This document shows, one piece after another, positions 56,101 through 64,000 of a stretch of 64,000 nucleotides of DNA (position 1 is the first letter of the stretch; the number at the start of each line of letters is the position of its first letter). Location: contig OW285190.1 of NCBI GenBank assembly GCA_935421135.1, forward strand, positions 19,416,501 to 19,480,500, written 5' to 3'. The notes beneath the pieces are model-generated. The model made no database searches and was not told the DNA's origin. It saw only the letters and a list, made by a program, of their open reading frames with translations. The stretch comes from Bugulina stolonifera (lineage: Eukaryota > Bryozoa > Gymnolaemata > Cheilostomatida > Bugulidae). The translations under genes and the position numbers were made by a program.

Positions 56101-57377
56101 ATACCTGCACGCTGGGGGCACACCAGTGTGTCACCAGAGGATGGTGATTGAAAGAACAGCGCATAGATTTAGACAACAGAAATAATCATCTAGCTCTAGC
56201 CAACCACAGTCCGTGCTGAAACGGCCAAGCAAAGAGGTTCAACAACTCCAAACTGCTAGTCTAGCTCTAATACATGTAGATGGACTTGGCAGAGTAATTG
56301 GTTGAAGCAATAGCCAACATGCAGCAAGATGTTTGTTAGTGGTGATATGATTGGTTTATCCAGCAGATATGTCGGATTGCTCTTAGCCAATAGCAGCGGA
56401 CTACTAACCTGAAGTCAATAACTATGTTCCTGGGTTGTCTTCTGCTTAAATCCCCATTGCTCTCTATACTCCAAGCATGAATGTCACTATTTACACCATG
56501 AGCACCGTGTTTAGAGATCACTGTGTTGAGAACGCATGACTTAAACGTGTTGATATCTAAATAGAAGTCCGACATAACAGATTTCTTGGAGCACGTTGTC
56601 CGTATATTCTGTATTAGAGGATCTGTAGCTTTATATCCAGACTGCTCAGCGAGAACATTGAGGGAGGAGCTTATATCAACACTTTGTTTGGGATGAAGTA
56701 GCCTGAGGCTGACCTGTCCATTATCTCTTCCCCTAAAACCGTGTACAATGAGTATGTAATAGCCATCTAAATAATATACTGTTTAGGGCAAGCCATAAGA
56801 AGGAGCAGATACAGCCTTAGGACTTACCTAGTCTGTTTATTCGGAAGCTGGAAGGAGAGAAGGTGAGCAAACTTCTCAGCTAAGCAGTGATCTCTGCATA
56901 TCTAGAATGATATAGGCCTATACATGTACTGTGTATATACTAGAGGTGCTACATCTGTTATACTGACATATACAGCGAAAAGTACATGTATCTCATCCGA
57001 CTAGAAATGCTTGCTGTTAGACTGGTTGGCTGTTACAATGTTGGCTAGATTCTCTTACATAATCCTGTACTTACCTCGTATGTAACAGCTTTACGACTTA
57101 CCCCGTATGTAACAGCTTTACGACTTACCTCGTATGTAACAGCTTTACGACTTACCCCGTATGTAACAGCTTTACGACTTACCCCGTATGTAATAGCTTT
57201 ACGACTTACCCCGTATGTAATAGCTTTACGACTTACGTCGTATGTAATAGTTTTACGACTTACCTCGTATGTAATAGTTTTACGACTTACCTCGTATGTA
57301 ATAGTTTTACGACTTACCTCATATGTAGCAGCTTTACGTAGTGAGTGAATATCAGTTATCCTCGTTGATATTCTCAT
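49763..57377 (-). CDS. RARS2: mitochondrial arginyl-tRNA synthetase, 15 exons
   Basis: A class I enzyme that joins arginine to tRNA-Arg, here of the mitochondrial type. Exons: 57318-57377, 56828-56901, 56409-56732, 55706-55845, 55416-55577, 54557-54630, 54240-54343, 54027-54122, 53476-53536, 52640-52740, 51843-51967, 51152-51332, 50876-50971, 50425-50499, 49763-49913. All phases agree, giving 1,824 nt and 607 residues; human RARS2 has 578. The N-terminus [20 protein letters not shown] is basic, as in a mitochondrial presequence. [16 protein letters not shown] (154-169) has the HIGH-type motif HAGH at 162-165, followed by [21 protein letters not shown] carries the KMSKS equivalent (411-415), and the anticodon-binding end has LQITHSRL and [20 protein letters not shown]. 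The C-terminal end LTSV replaces the RM common in the family. Introns carry a 27-bp donor minisatellite, a 21-bp satellite, a triplet array and an old MITE. Confidence 0.95.
50085..50160. repeat. CCAAACTGGACACTC repeats
   Basis: Four copies of ACCCAAACTGGACACTC-like units lie in the last RARS2 intron. Confidence 0.85.
51996..52239. mobile_element. diverged second copy of the AGGTGTCTTCGCGACC MITE
   Basis: Ends GTTGTGTCTTCGGACCT and AGGTCGCAAAAACACCAAC match those of 10,451-10,721 with several changes. Internal words GGCCAAAAGCAAAATCCTCA and GAGCTAGGGATAGTTTCC match the other copy in reverse orientation. It lies in the RARS2 intron between exons 10 and 11. Confidence 0.75.
52787..53460. repeat. 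AGT/AGC trinucleotide array
   Basis: About 670 bp of mixed GTA and GCA triplets (AGTAGTAGCAGTAGT) fill the intron between RARS2 exons 9 and 10. Runs of Ser, Val or Tyr in the open frames here are artefacts. Long blocks recur with the same order of AGC and AAT variants. Confidence 0.96.
54150..54270 (-). repeat. three copies of the RARS2 exon 7 donor region
   Basis: About 45-bp units containing TTACCCTGTTCTATCAGTAT and ACTTACATATAC lie in tandem, and the third contains the true 3' end of exon 7 (donor GAGTATAT|GTAAGTATA at 54,240). The two downstream copies keep GTAAGTATA donor-like sequence. Confidence 0.85.
54735..55370. repeat. 21-bp satellite ATATATCATCACATATCACAG
   Basis: About 30 nearly identical 21-bp units fill most of the intron between RARS2 exons 5 and 6. 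Being a multiple of 3 without stops, the array keeps three frames open. A few units read ACATCATC in place of ATATCATC. Confidence 0.97.
55810..55895 (-). repeat. partial duplication of the RARS2 exon 4 acceptor
   Basis: GAACGGCTTGGCTATATTAG followed by a TTACAGT-like end occurs again directly upstream of the true exon 4 start at 55,845. The copy includes about 20 bases of exon 4, CCAAGCCGTT on the minus strand. Confidence 0.75.
57065..57340 (-). repeat. 27-bp repeat of the RARS2 exon 1 donor, about 10 copies
   Basis: On the minus strand each 27-bp unit reads GTAAGTCGTAAAACTATTAC then ATACGAG, i.e. a strong donor followed by the last bases of exon 1. The true exon 1 ends ACATATGAG|GTAAGTCG at 57,318. 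Every unit is in phase, so use of a later donor would only add [13 protein letters not shown] blocks of nine residues. Confidence 0.93.
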
Positions 57378-57848
57378 CTCTCAACCCTTGGGTAGAAATT
57401 CAACTTTGGTGAACGTGTTTGACTAGCATATAAATCCAGAGATGAGTCTAAAAAAGGAACGATATGTAGGTCTACGGTAGATTCCAAACCTAAAGCAGTA
57501 AGTAAATGTAGGCATACCCTACAGCATTACAGACAGTCAAGATGGATTTCACCTAGAAAATATATAAAATTGGTGACACGAAGAAATGTTTACTCTTGTC
57601 CACTGTCTAGTAAATATTAGCAATATCAAATATAGAACTGATCATCTACATCTACATCAGACTGCTTATTAGGGCAAATGGGTTGAACGATAATAATCTA
57701 TAATGATAGAATTAAAATAATAATAAATTTATATTTTAAAAAAGAGGACAAAACATACAATGTATACATTCACATTGTCATTGTCATTGTAAATATGGTA
57801 AAAAAATTAGGTACTGCATTCCATTCTGTATCTTCAAAAACCTCCTGG

Positions 57849-58089
57849 TGCAGTCAAGATGCATGCAGCCTGCATGCATTTTGACTGCAGGCAAATTAAC
57901 AGAGGCCTGCAACTATATTATTGCAGGCCTCTGTTAATTTGCTTACTACTCTACTAGTCGTCCATCCCAGTCAGAGCCCTGATGTCCTTGATTGGATGGT
58001 TCTAGGAAGAAATAGACCTAGACTCTAGGTCTATTTCTTCTATTTGTTCTATCACAGCTCTATGATTGATAGAGCTGTGATAGAACAAA
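57849..58089. repeat. cluster of four near-perfect hairpins
   Basis: Four inverted repeats lie one after another. First, 57,849-57,868 with 57,870-57,889: 20 bp, one mismatch, 1-nt loop. Second, 57,891-57,912 with 57,921-57,942: 22 bp perfect, 8-nt loop. Third, 58,006-58,022 with 58,024-58,040: 17 bp perfect, 1-nt loop. Fourth, 58,043-58,063 with 58,069-58,089: 21 bp perfect, 5-nt loop. The arms do not resemble each other. The cluster lies upstream of RARS2 in the divergent spacer. Confidence 0.95.
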
Positions 58090-58379
58090 CATATTCATAT
58101 TCGATATTGATATTATTAAATTATTACTAAATTATTGAGTTTATTAGTTAGTAAAGTATTAGTTACTAATGATATGGGAAGACCCAAAAAGCTCGAAAGT
58201 GCTAACATAAATGTACATTACATGAAATTTATTTGCATTACTGCTGCTACTCTATTATGACAGTGTAAATGGAGATAACATCCAGATCCAGCTCATCTCC
58301 ACTATCTGACTATCATGCTAATTTAAACAAGCACATGAACATTTTCCTTCCTCCCACAAGAGTAGAGAAACAGGAAGTC

Positions 58380-58560
58380 CGCGACAATTGGTTAGATTGC
58401 TAAATACTGATAAACTATTGGTCGAAAAAAGTACACTACCATTGGCTACTTTTCTGTTGCCTAGGAATTGAGTGGTGTTCGTGGCTAGCCGGCTCGGCTT
58501 TAGTATACCCGCATTTAAAAGTGAATATAGTGGTAGATTTTGCACTACAAAAAGGCTAAG
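58380..58560. promoter_or_regulatory. CCAAT cluster, probable peroxiredoxin promoter
   Basis: Three ATTGG motifs occur at about 58,387 (CAATTGGTTAG), 58,423 (CTATTGGTCG) and 58,441 (CCATTGGCTAC), followed by more GC-rich DNA with GTGGCTAGCCGGC. The next coding sequence on the plus strand is the peroxiredoxin at 59,520, whose coding exon is preceded by a 3' splice site (TTTTAG|ACAGTGAG). A non-coding first exon near here is therefore likely. A shared role with RARS2 is possible. Confidence 0.4.
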
Positions 58561-59519
58561 AAAGCTGGAGATTGTACATTGTCGCCTTTGCTTTCAGCTT
58601 CTGTTATTTGAGAAGTGAGCTGCGGTCGTAGGATTACCTTGCCCACGAGTACAATTTTATTTCACACATCGATAGTGATATTATAATGTGTTTGTTTAGA
58701 TGTTATATAGCTGGCAGTGTTACTGGTTTAATTTAGCCATTCTACCATTGATTGATTACTACTTGATTGGGATTTCGACATTTTTATTTTTATTTAATTT
58801 AGTGATTTACATTTGATCACTTGATTTTATGTTAATTTTTGTTTTCATTTTAAGTTCCGACACCAGTTACACAGACCAGCACCTTCTCAGTGAATAAATA
58901 ACTAAGAGTTAGATTGGAATGTTACCCATTCAATTTACATTATATCTTATATGATTATTATTATAATTATTATTATTATAATAATACAATGATAATCACA
59001 AAAACATAAATCATATCATTTCATCAAGTCTGAGACTGTATGATGCTTTGAGCCTGTATGTGTATTCATCTTTATTGACCTTTTTTAAAATGATTTTTAC
59101 AGATTCTGGTGAAGTATATAATATAATTAAATACAGCACTAACGCAGGGCGCACCCAGGGTTAAAAATGATTTTTATTTTCATCTCACTCTAGGGATGTC
59201 ACCAACAGTATAATATCATATTGGTATTGCTGAAATTGAACTTGATGTTCCAGATTTTTGAATCTAAAAAGTACCTTGCCAGTTACATACAAATATTTGT
59301 GATGTTGATATTGTACTTGTAAATAGAGCATAAATGCAGTAGTATGTATATTGTGTACAATAGTAAAAATATAGCAGTCACCATAATGGGGATGCATGGA
59401 TTGAACTGGTATGCATGTAGTTATTCGATATTCTAATCCACATGTTGCAAAAAAACATCATTCAACAACACATCTTATGATTTATGTTTTAGACAGTGAG
59501 AAGTAGACCTTCAGGCAGA

Positions 59520-62500
59520 ATGACAGCACCTATCGGACAACTAGCCCTCACAAAACCGGCTCCAGATTTTTGTGGTACTGCTGTGGTCAACGCAGACTTT
59601 AAAACAATTAAACTAAGTGATTACAAAGGGAAATATCTTGTCTTTTTCTTCTATCCACTTGATTTGTAAGTTATCTCAATTTTTACTATTAATCAAGGCT
59701 AACAGGCAAATAAGCGCATTGTGTGGTACAACTGCCTGTGTGTGCTTACATGTACATGTATAATAGTTTATAATGTTGATTTATACTTGAGCATTTACGG
59801 AGCTGGTAAAACATATCCTGTGAACAAACTACATGCATATTCACCTTGCACAGTAAATATCCAACAGCCATGTGCTCGAAGGGTGGCCGATGCTATAATA
59901 CACTAACAATATACTGTGCAGGTGGTGTCATGGCCACACATATCTCTGACATGCTTTTCTTTTGCTTCCAGCACATTTGTATGCCCCACTGAAATTATTG
60001 CATTCAGCGACAGGTCTGAGGAGTTCCGAGCAATCAACTGCGAGGTGAGTGATGTCAGTTCTTGTCCAGAGCAACTCTCATTTTCTATATTGGTACTAAA
60101 CATTACATGTTTATTTTGTGCGGTCTGCTTACACCATTTTTTGGAACTATGACATTGCCAAACTACCGCATGATGAAAAATTGGTATAGCAAGTTTGAAA
60201 AGCCACAGACGTTTTATTGGTACAAGTTTTAAAGGAAACAATTAGCCTGTTACGATGATGTTTTGAATAACTACTAAGATAAGCATGCACTCTTAGCCCT
60301 TTGACATTACTCTTTTCACATTTGACCGTGTAAGACTGACTACAGTGTATGCCCGCACCAAAGGCTGCATTTTCAACAACAACAGCAAATTCTGTTGTTT
60401 ATTAACCACAGTGCTGTATAATGATTACATACAACATTGGAGATTTGTAGTTGTCTAGCTATTTTTCTGCATCTTCCGCATGTTAATCAGTCACCTGTCT
60501 GCTATGGGTAGTTCAATGTACCTAGAAGAAATCTACTACAATATTATTCACTTTAGAGTCTAGGTAATATTGATCATACACTCGTTTTAATTTAATATTC
60601 TTTCAGCTGTACATTACTGCCTCAGAATGCTAATTACCTCTCAGCTGTTTTAATTAGACTAGTCTAAGTAATTAAATAAATAGATATGGTTCTCATAGTT
60701 TATACCAACATAATCAAGTTCGGCCATGGGTAGCATACATCCCACAACGATACAGTGCACTGAAGTAGCAATAGGGCCAACCTTGCACTACTACAAAGCT
60801 TACAAGAATGGCCCACAGGTCTGACCTGTTGCTTATCATGTGTACTTATGACAAGCGCATTGGTACAACCTCTGCACTAGGTCCGAGTCTGTTCTGCTTG
60901 TCCTGAACTATCCTAGCTGCTCCAGGCTGCCAGTTCCGCTGGGAACTAGGCGTGGGGATCCCCAGGATAGCCTGAAGAATCACTATTGATTGTAAGTAGA
61001 GATATGCCTTTATAGGAAAAAGTGCGGCGTCTTTTATATCAAATCTACTTTTACCGAGAGATCTGGGGGCCCGATTACATTACTACAGGTTATTCAGAAT
61101 TGGTCAACCATGAAATGGGCATACATGGAGCGAAATGGGCATACATGGAGCGAAATGGGCATACATGGAGCTCATCTATTTACAACTCATGCATGCAATG
61201 TTAATAATTTAATGTTCGTGTTATAGAGATTGTCTTGCTCAGTTCTCTACTGTGCATAATATAGATGTTCATAATATACTAGGACTCTCAGGCTAAGTTT
61301 TGCTTGGATCTACGTGACTGAGATTTTAAGTCCCACTTGGTGCATATTGAGCAGCTTTGTTAACTGATCATATGATAATTAGCATGCACACTGCTGACTC
61401 AATATATGTTTATTACTGTAGGAAGCAGAATGGTCAGTAATTGAATAGCTAGGAATTTGATTTTGGTATTAGTATCTGAACAAATAGACAAGTTGATGTC
61501 TCCGATATTAGTTCCTAACACTCTAACATTAGTTCTAATATTTTGTAGGCATATGTGTAGAAAGTACATGTGGTGTATTACGGGTAAAGGGACATTTGAA
61601 AAATGTCAGTTAGAAACAGGATGTTCTAAAAATGCTTGTGTGTAGTTGGGGGTCGGGGTTTGAACGATTTCGGAACGTCCTGTTCCAAATTGAAATTTTC
61701 AAACAGTCGCCAATTCTGTATTATGGTGATTTGTGTAAACTTGTAGGTAGTAGCATGTTCTACAGACTCGGAGTTCAGTCATTTAGCCTGGATAAATACC
61801 CCTCGTAAACAGGGAGGACTCGGAAACATGAGTATCCCTCTGCTAGCTGATAAAACCTGTGAAATAGCCAAGAGATACGGAGTGTACAAAGAAGACCAGG
61901 GTCAGTTTCTAACATGCATTACATAATATTAGGCCTATATGGTTGTCTATCTAAGGATTTTACCCCGTGAAAGATGTCCATGCAATCTTTATCCAAAGCA
62001 TACATACGAGTATACTGTGATTTTTCAAACATACTGCATTTCCAAATCATTTTTATTTACATGTATATCTGCTAAAAATAGCTGTCAAGGGATTGCCTCC
62101 ATGTTTGTACACAGATACGAGTAGTTCTTCTAACTTCTGTTTTCGAAGTTGTCGTCTCTGCAAGTGTTGAAACAGCAGCAGTAGACAACTCTAAAATCAA
62201 TGCTGTATAGCTTATTGAACAATGCTGTCACTTGTTTGATGACAGTTATTCACACTGTTACTGAACAGCCATAACATAATACTTGTAAATATGCACATTT
62301 AATGGTTTTAGGTGTTGCATTCAGAGGTCTCTTCATTATAGACGACAACGGAAATCTTCGTCAGATGACCATCAATGATTTACCAGTAGGCAGGTCTGTA
62401 GATGAAACACTTCGTCTTGTCCAGGCCTTCCAGTTTACAGACAAGCATGGTGAGGTGTGTCCAGCTGGCTGGAAGCCAGGAAAGGACACCATTAAGCCTG

Positions 62501-62538
62501 ATCCCAAAGGCAGCAAATCATTTTTCCAGAAGAAGTAA
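59520..62538 (+). CDS. PRDX1: typical 2-Cys peroxiredoxin (PRDX1/2 type), 4 coding exons
   Basis: A thiol peroxidase that reduces hydrogen peroxide using thioredoxin, cytosolic since no signal peptide is seen. Exons 59520-59665, 59972-60044, 61747-61900 and 62312-62538 join in phase to give 600 nt and 199 residues, exactly the PRDX1/PRDX2 length. The peroxidatic Cys is C53 in DFTFVCPTE and the resolving Cys is C174 in [30 protein letters not shown] contains the GGLG motif of overoxidation-sensitive enzymes. The C-terminal end is SKSFFQKK, with FF where YF is usual. Start: the first ATG after a 5' UTR acceptor at 59,491, followed by the family N-terminus ([13 protein letters not shown]). It is divergent from RARS2, about 2.1 kb away. 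Whether it is PRDX1, PRDX2 or their joint ortholog cannot be told. Confidence 0.96.
60045..61746. other. peroxiredoxin intron 2
   Basis: A 1.7 kb intron. At about 61,117-61,170 there are three copies of a 20-bp unit GAAATGGGCATACATGGAGC. No other structure was identified. Confidence 0.7.
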
Positions 62539-62628
62539 TCATACCTGACTTTGTAGTTATAAACAATAATATTGTGTTTGTAAATATTCAAGTTGTCCAT
62601 TCTGCTACGCAACAACGGAGAATGTATA

Positions 62629-62720
62629 GTTTAGAATGTAAAACTACTAGGCTGGGTGAAGATAGCAAATCCTGCTGTGGTAACATTCCTTCTCCCTTAC
62701 CTTGGTTTTACATTCTAAAC
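62629..62720 (+). repeat. 16-bp perfect inverted repeat in the peroxiredoxin 3' UTR
   Basis: GTTTAGAATGTAAAAC (62,629-62,644) and its exact inverse GTTTTACATTCTAAAC (62,705-62,720) are separated by 60 nt, about 90 nt after the stop codon. The transcript could form a stable stem-loop here. Confidence 0.9.
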
Positions 62721-63060
62721 CACACCTCTCTCATAGCTGCAATGGTGGTTTCCCTAGGGTGGGCTTTCCCACTGACAATTAAATTCCAACAATGCCTTTA
62801 CCATGGGTACCCTACTCCTACATTTAACAGTTTTAGATATTCATTAGTGGAAACTTACTAACTATAAGTAGAACAAAGTTTGCAATTGTTTGTTGTACCA
62901 CTGTCCAGTTTTACTAATTCAGTTTACTTTTTGTACAAGCTAGATCTCAACTTTTCTGTAATCTCAAACCCACTTTTTCATTGTATTTATTACTAACCAG
63001 CTAACTGGTCTACCTGCTGTGATATTGTTGTGCTAATCTTGTATTCTATTTTGTGATATT

Positions 63061-63066
63061 AATAAA
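63061..63066 (+). terminator. polyadenylation signal AATAAA
   Basis: AATAAA within GATATTAATAAATCTC lies about 520 nt after the peroxiredoxin stop codon and is followed by TG-rich DNA (GTTGTGTATGG). It is the best candidate for the 3' end signal of that gene. Confidence 0.6.
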
Positions 63067-63119
63067 TCTCAAGGAAGTTGTGTATGGAATCCATGTTCTT
63101 CTCAGTGCAAACCTTCCGA

Positions 63120-64000
63120 GTGGGGGAGGGAATCTTTTGTTTGGACTACAGTTTATATGGGGTTTTGAACAGTGGAAAAGGATGAATGTGTCCAGTTTAT
63201 GAGAGTCAATGTTTTTGTAAAAGGTTTAGTTATAATGATTGCCGAACTGCGTAGCCAATTCTCAGAAGCTTGTATGAGCTCTGGAGTTAACCAAACTAGC
63301 CATAAACTCTCCTACATACAGAAAATCCTAGACAAATCAAGGATGGAGCCTACAGCACACAAAGACATGGGAGAAAGCCAGTAGTTGATATCAAGAGGTT
63401 TCAAAGAAGCCACTATATCTAGGCTGTGGACAACATGACAAATTTAGTCACCACTGTAACAGTGGGGGAACAAATCCCAACAGACTAGGCTGTGACTGTA
63501 TAAGAAATTTAGTCACCACTGTAACAGTGGGGGAACAAATCCCAACAGACAAGGCTGTGACAGGTTGACCAGACATCAGGCTCAGTTAGACCCACCCACA
63601 ACTACCGGTATGGTAGGGAGGCCCTGTGAAAAGCCAATGCACTCCTTTAGCATTACATGTAGTAGTCGTTTAGTATGAGCAGCCAGCCCATCACTGAACC
63701 TGGTGAGCCTGATGCCTCCTAAGCTGGATGCTATTACGAATATGAGAGTGTCACCACTGTACCAGTGGGGGAACAATTCCCAACAGACTAGCGCTGTGAC
63801 CAAACTGAACCAACCCCACCAGAAAGTATATTATTATTCAGTAGAAAATTTGTTGGAATCCCAAATCAAGACCAGTAGTAGGGTTATGAATGATTGTGGT
63901 AATTTATATAATGGATTCACAAATTTCTGGTGAAGTTGTTAATCATAAATCACTTGCCTGAAATTGATTCACTCTTCTACTAAACGCTGCTACAGGTAGC
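63120..64000. other. right edge, three dispersed copies of a 40-bp repeat
   Basis: The words GTCACCACTGTAACAGTGGG plus GGAACAAATCCCAACAGAC occur at about 63,447 and 63,512, and a variant (CTGTACCAGTGGG, AATTCCC) at about 63,750. The core CCACTGTAACAGTGG is nearly palindromic. No gene is recognised in the last 900 bp. Confidence 0.7.

Noticed and set aside
57849..58089. microRNA cluster
   Set aside because: Two of the four loops are 1 nt and the others 5-8 nt, too short for ordinary precursors, though small RNA data could reopen this.

Overview
This window is nuclear DNA from an animal. Four multi-exon genes with GT-AG introns encode metazoan-type proteins: a ZIP11 zinc transporter, a RING/B-box/coiled-coil/beta-propeller (TRIM-NHL-like) protein, mitochondrial arginyl-tRNA synthetase and a typical 2-Cys peroxiredoxin. 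A fifth gene looks like an I-kappa-B-type ankyrin protein. The AT-rich composition, mostly short introns and very heavy minisatellite load suggest an invertebrate; a sponge or other early-branching animal would fit, but the sequence does not prove it. I rebuilt every gene from splice signals, reading phase and family knowledge, without transcript evidence.

Layout. 1-11,546 is gene-poor: minisatellites, a 1.4 kb array of 24-bp units (8,336-9,753), a small TIR element (10,451-10,721) and one doubtful minus-strand first exon (6,951-7,152). 11,547-22,813 (minus) is SLC39A11 in 9 exons, whose introns hold several arrays, including 1.8 kb of an 11-bp satellite with an internal inversion. 22,814-26,367 is intergenic, with an LTR fragment, a tRNA-like stretch and repeats. 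26,368-48,918 (minus) is the TRIM-like gene in 9 exons. Its last intron holds a hAT-like element, and intron 7 holds about 3.6 kb of tandem copies of the exon 8 splice acceptor. Its roughly 9.9 kb intron 2 holds an 8 kb insert with GC-rich inverted repeats carrying two divergent genes: an I-kappa-B-like gene and an unrecognised gene. A broken copy of the RING exon lies at 48,583-48,790. 49,763-57,377 (minus) is RARS2 in 15 exons. 57,378-59,519 is a divergent spacer with four back-to-back hairpins and a CCAAT cluster. 59,520-62,538 (plus) is the peroxiredoxin, followed by its 3' UTR and unassigned DNA to 64,000.

Two observations stand out. First, tandem duplications in this window repeatedly span exon-intron junctions: the TRIM exon 8 acceptor (about 64 copies), the RARS2 exon 1 donor (about 10 in-frame 27-bp copies), the RARS2 exon 7 donor (3 copies), the SLC39A11 exon 6 donor (2 copies) and the RARS2 exon 4 acceptor (2 partial copies). 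Each leaves decoy splice sites beside the real one. Second, the inverted-repeat insert in TRIM intron 2 looks like a gene-carrying mobile unit, or another kind of inserted segment. It carries an apparently intact I-kappa-B-like gene with a DSGxxS-type degron, an orphan gene, a repeat array between two CCAAT/TATA-like promoters, and subterminal repeats.

The genes do not form an operon or pathway. They are independent housekeeping genes (zinc transport, mitochondrial translation, peroxide reduction) plus a signalling or ubiquitin-ligase-type gene that hosts the insertions.
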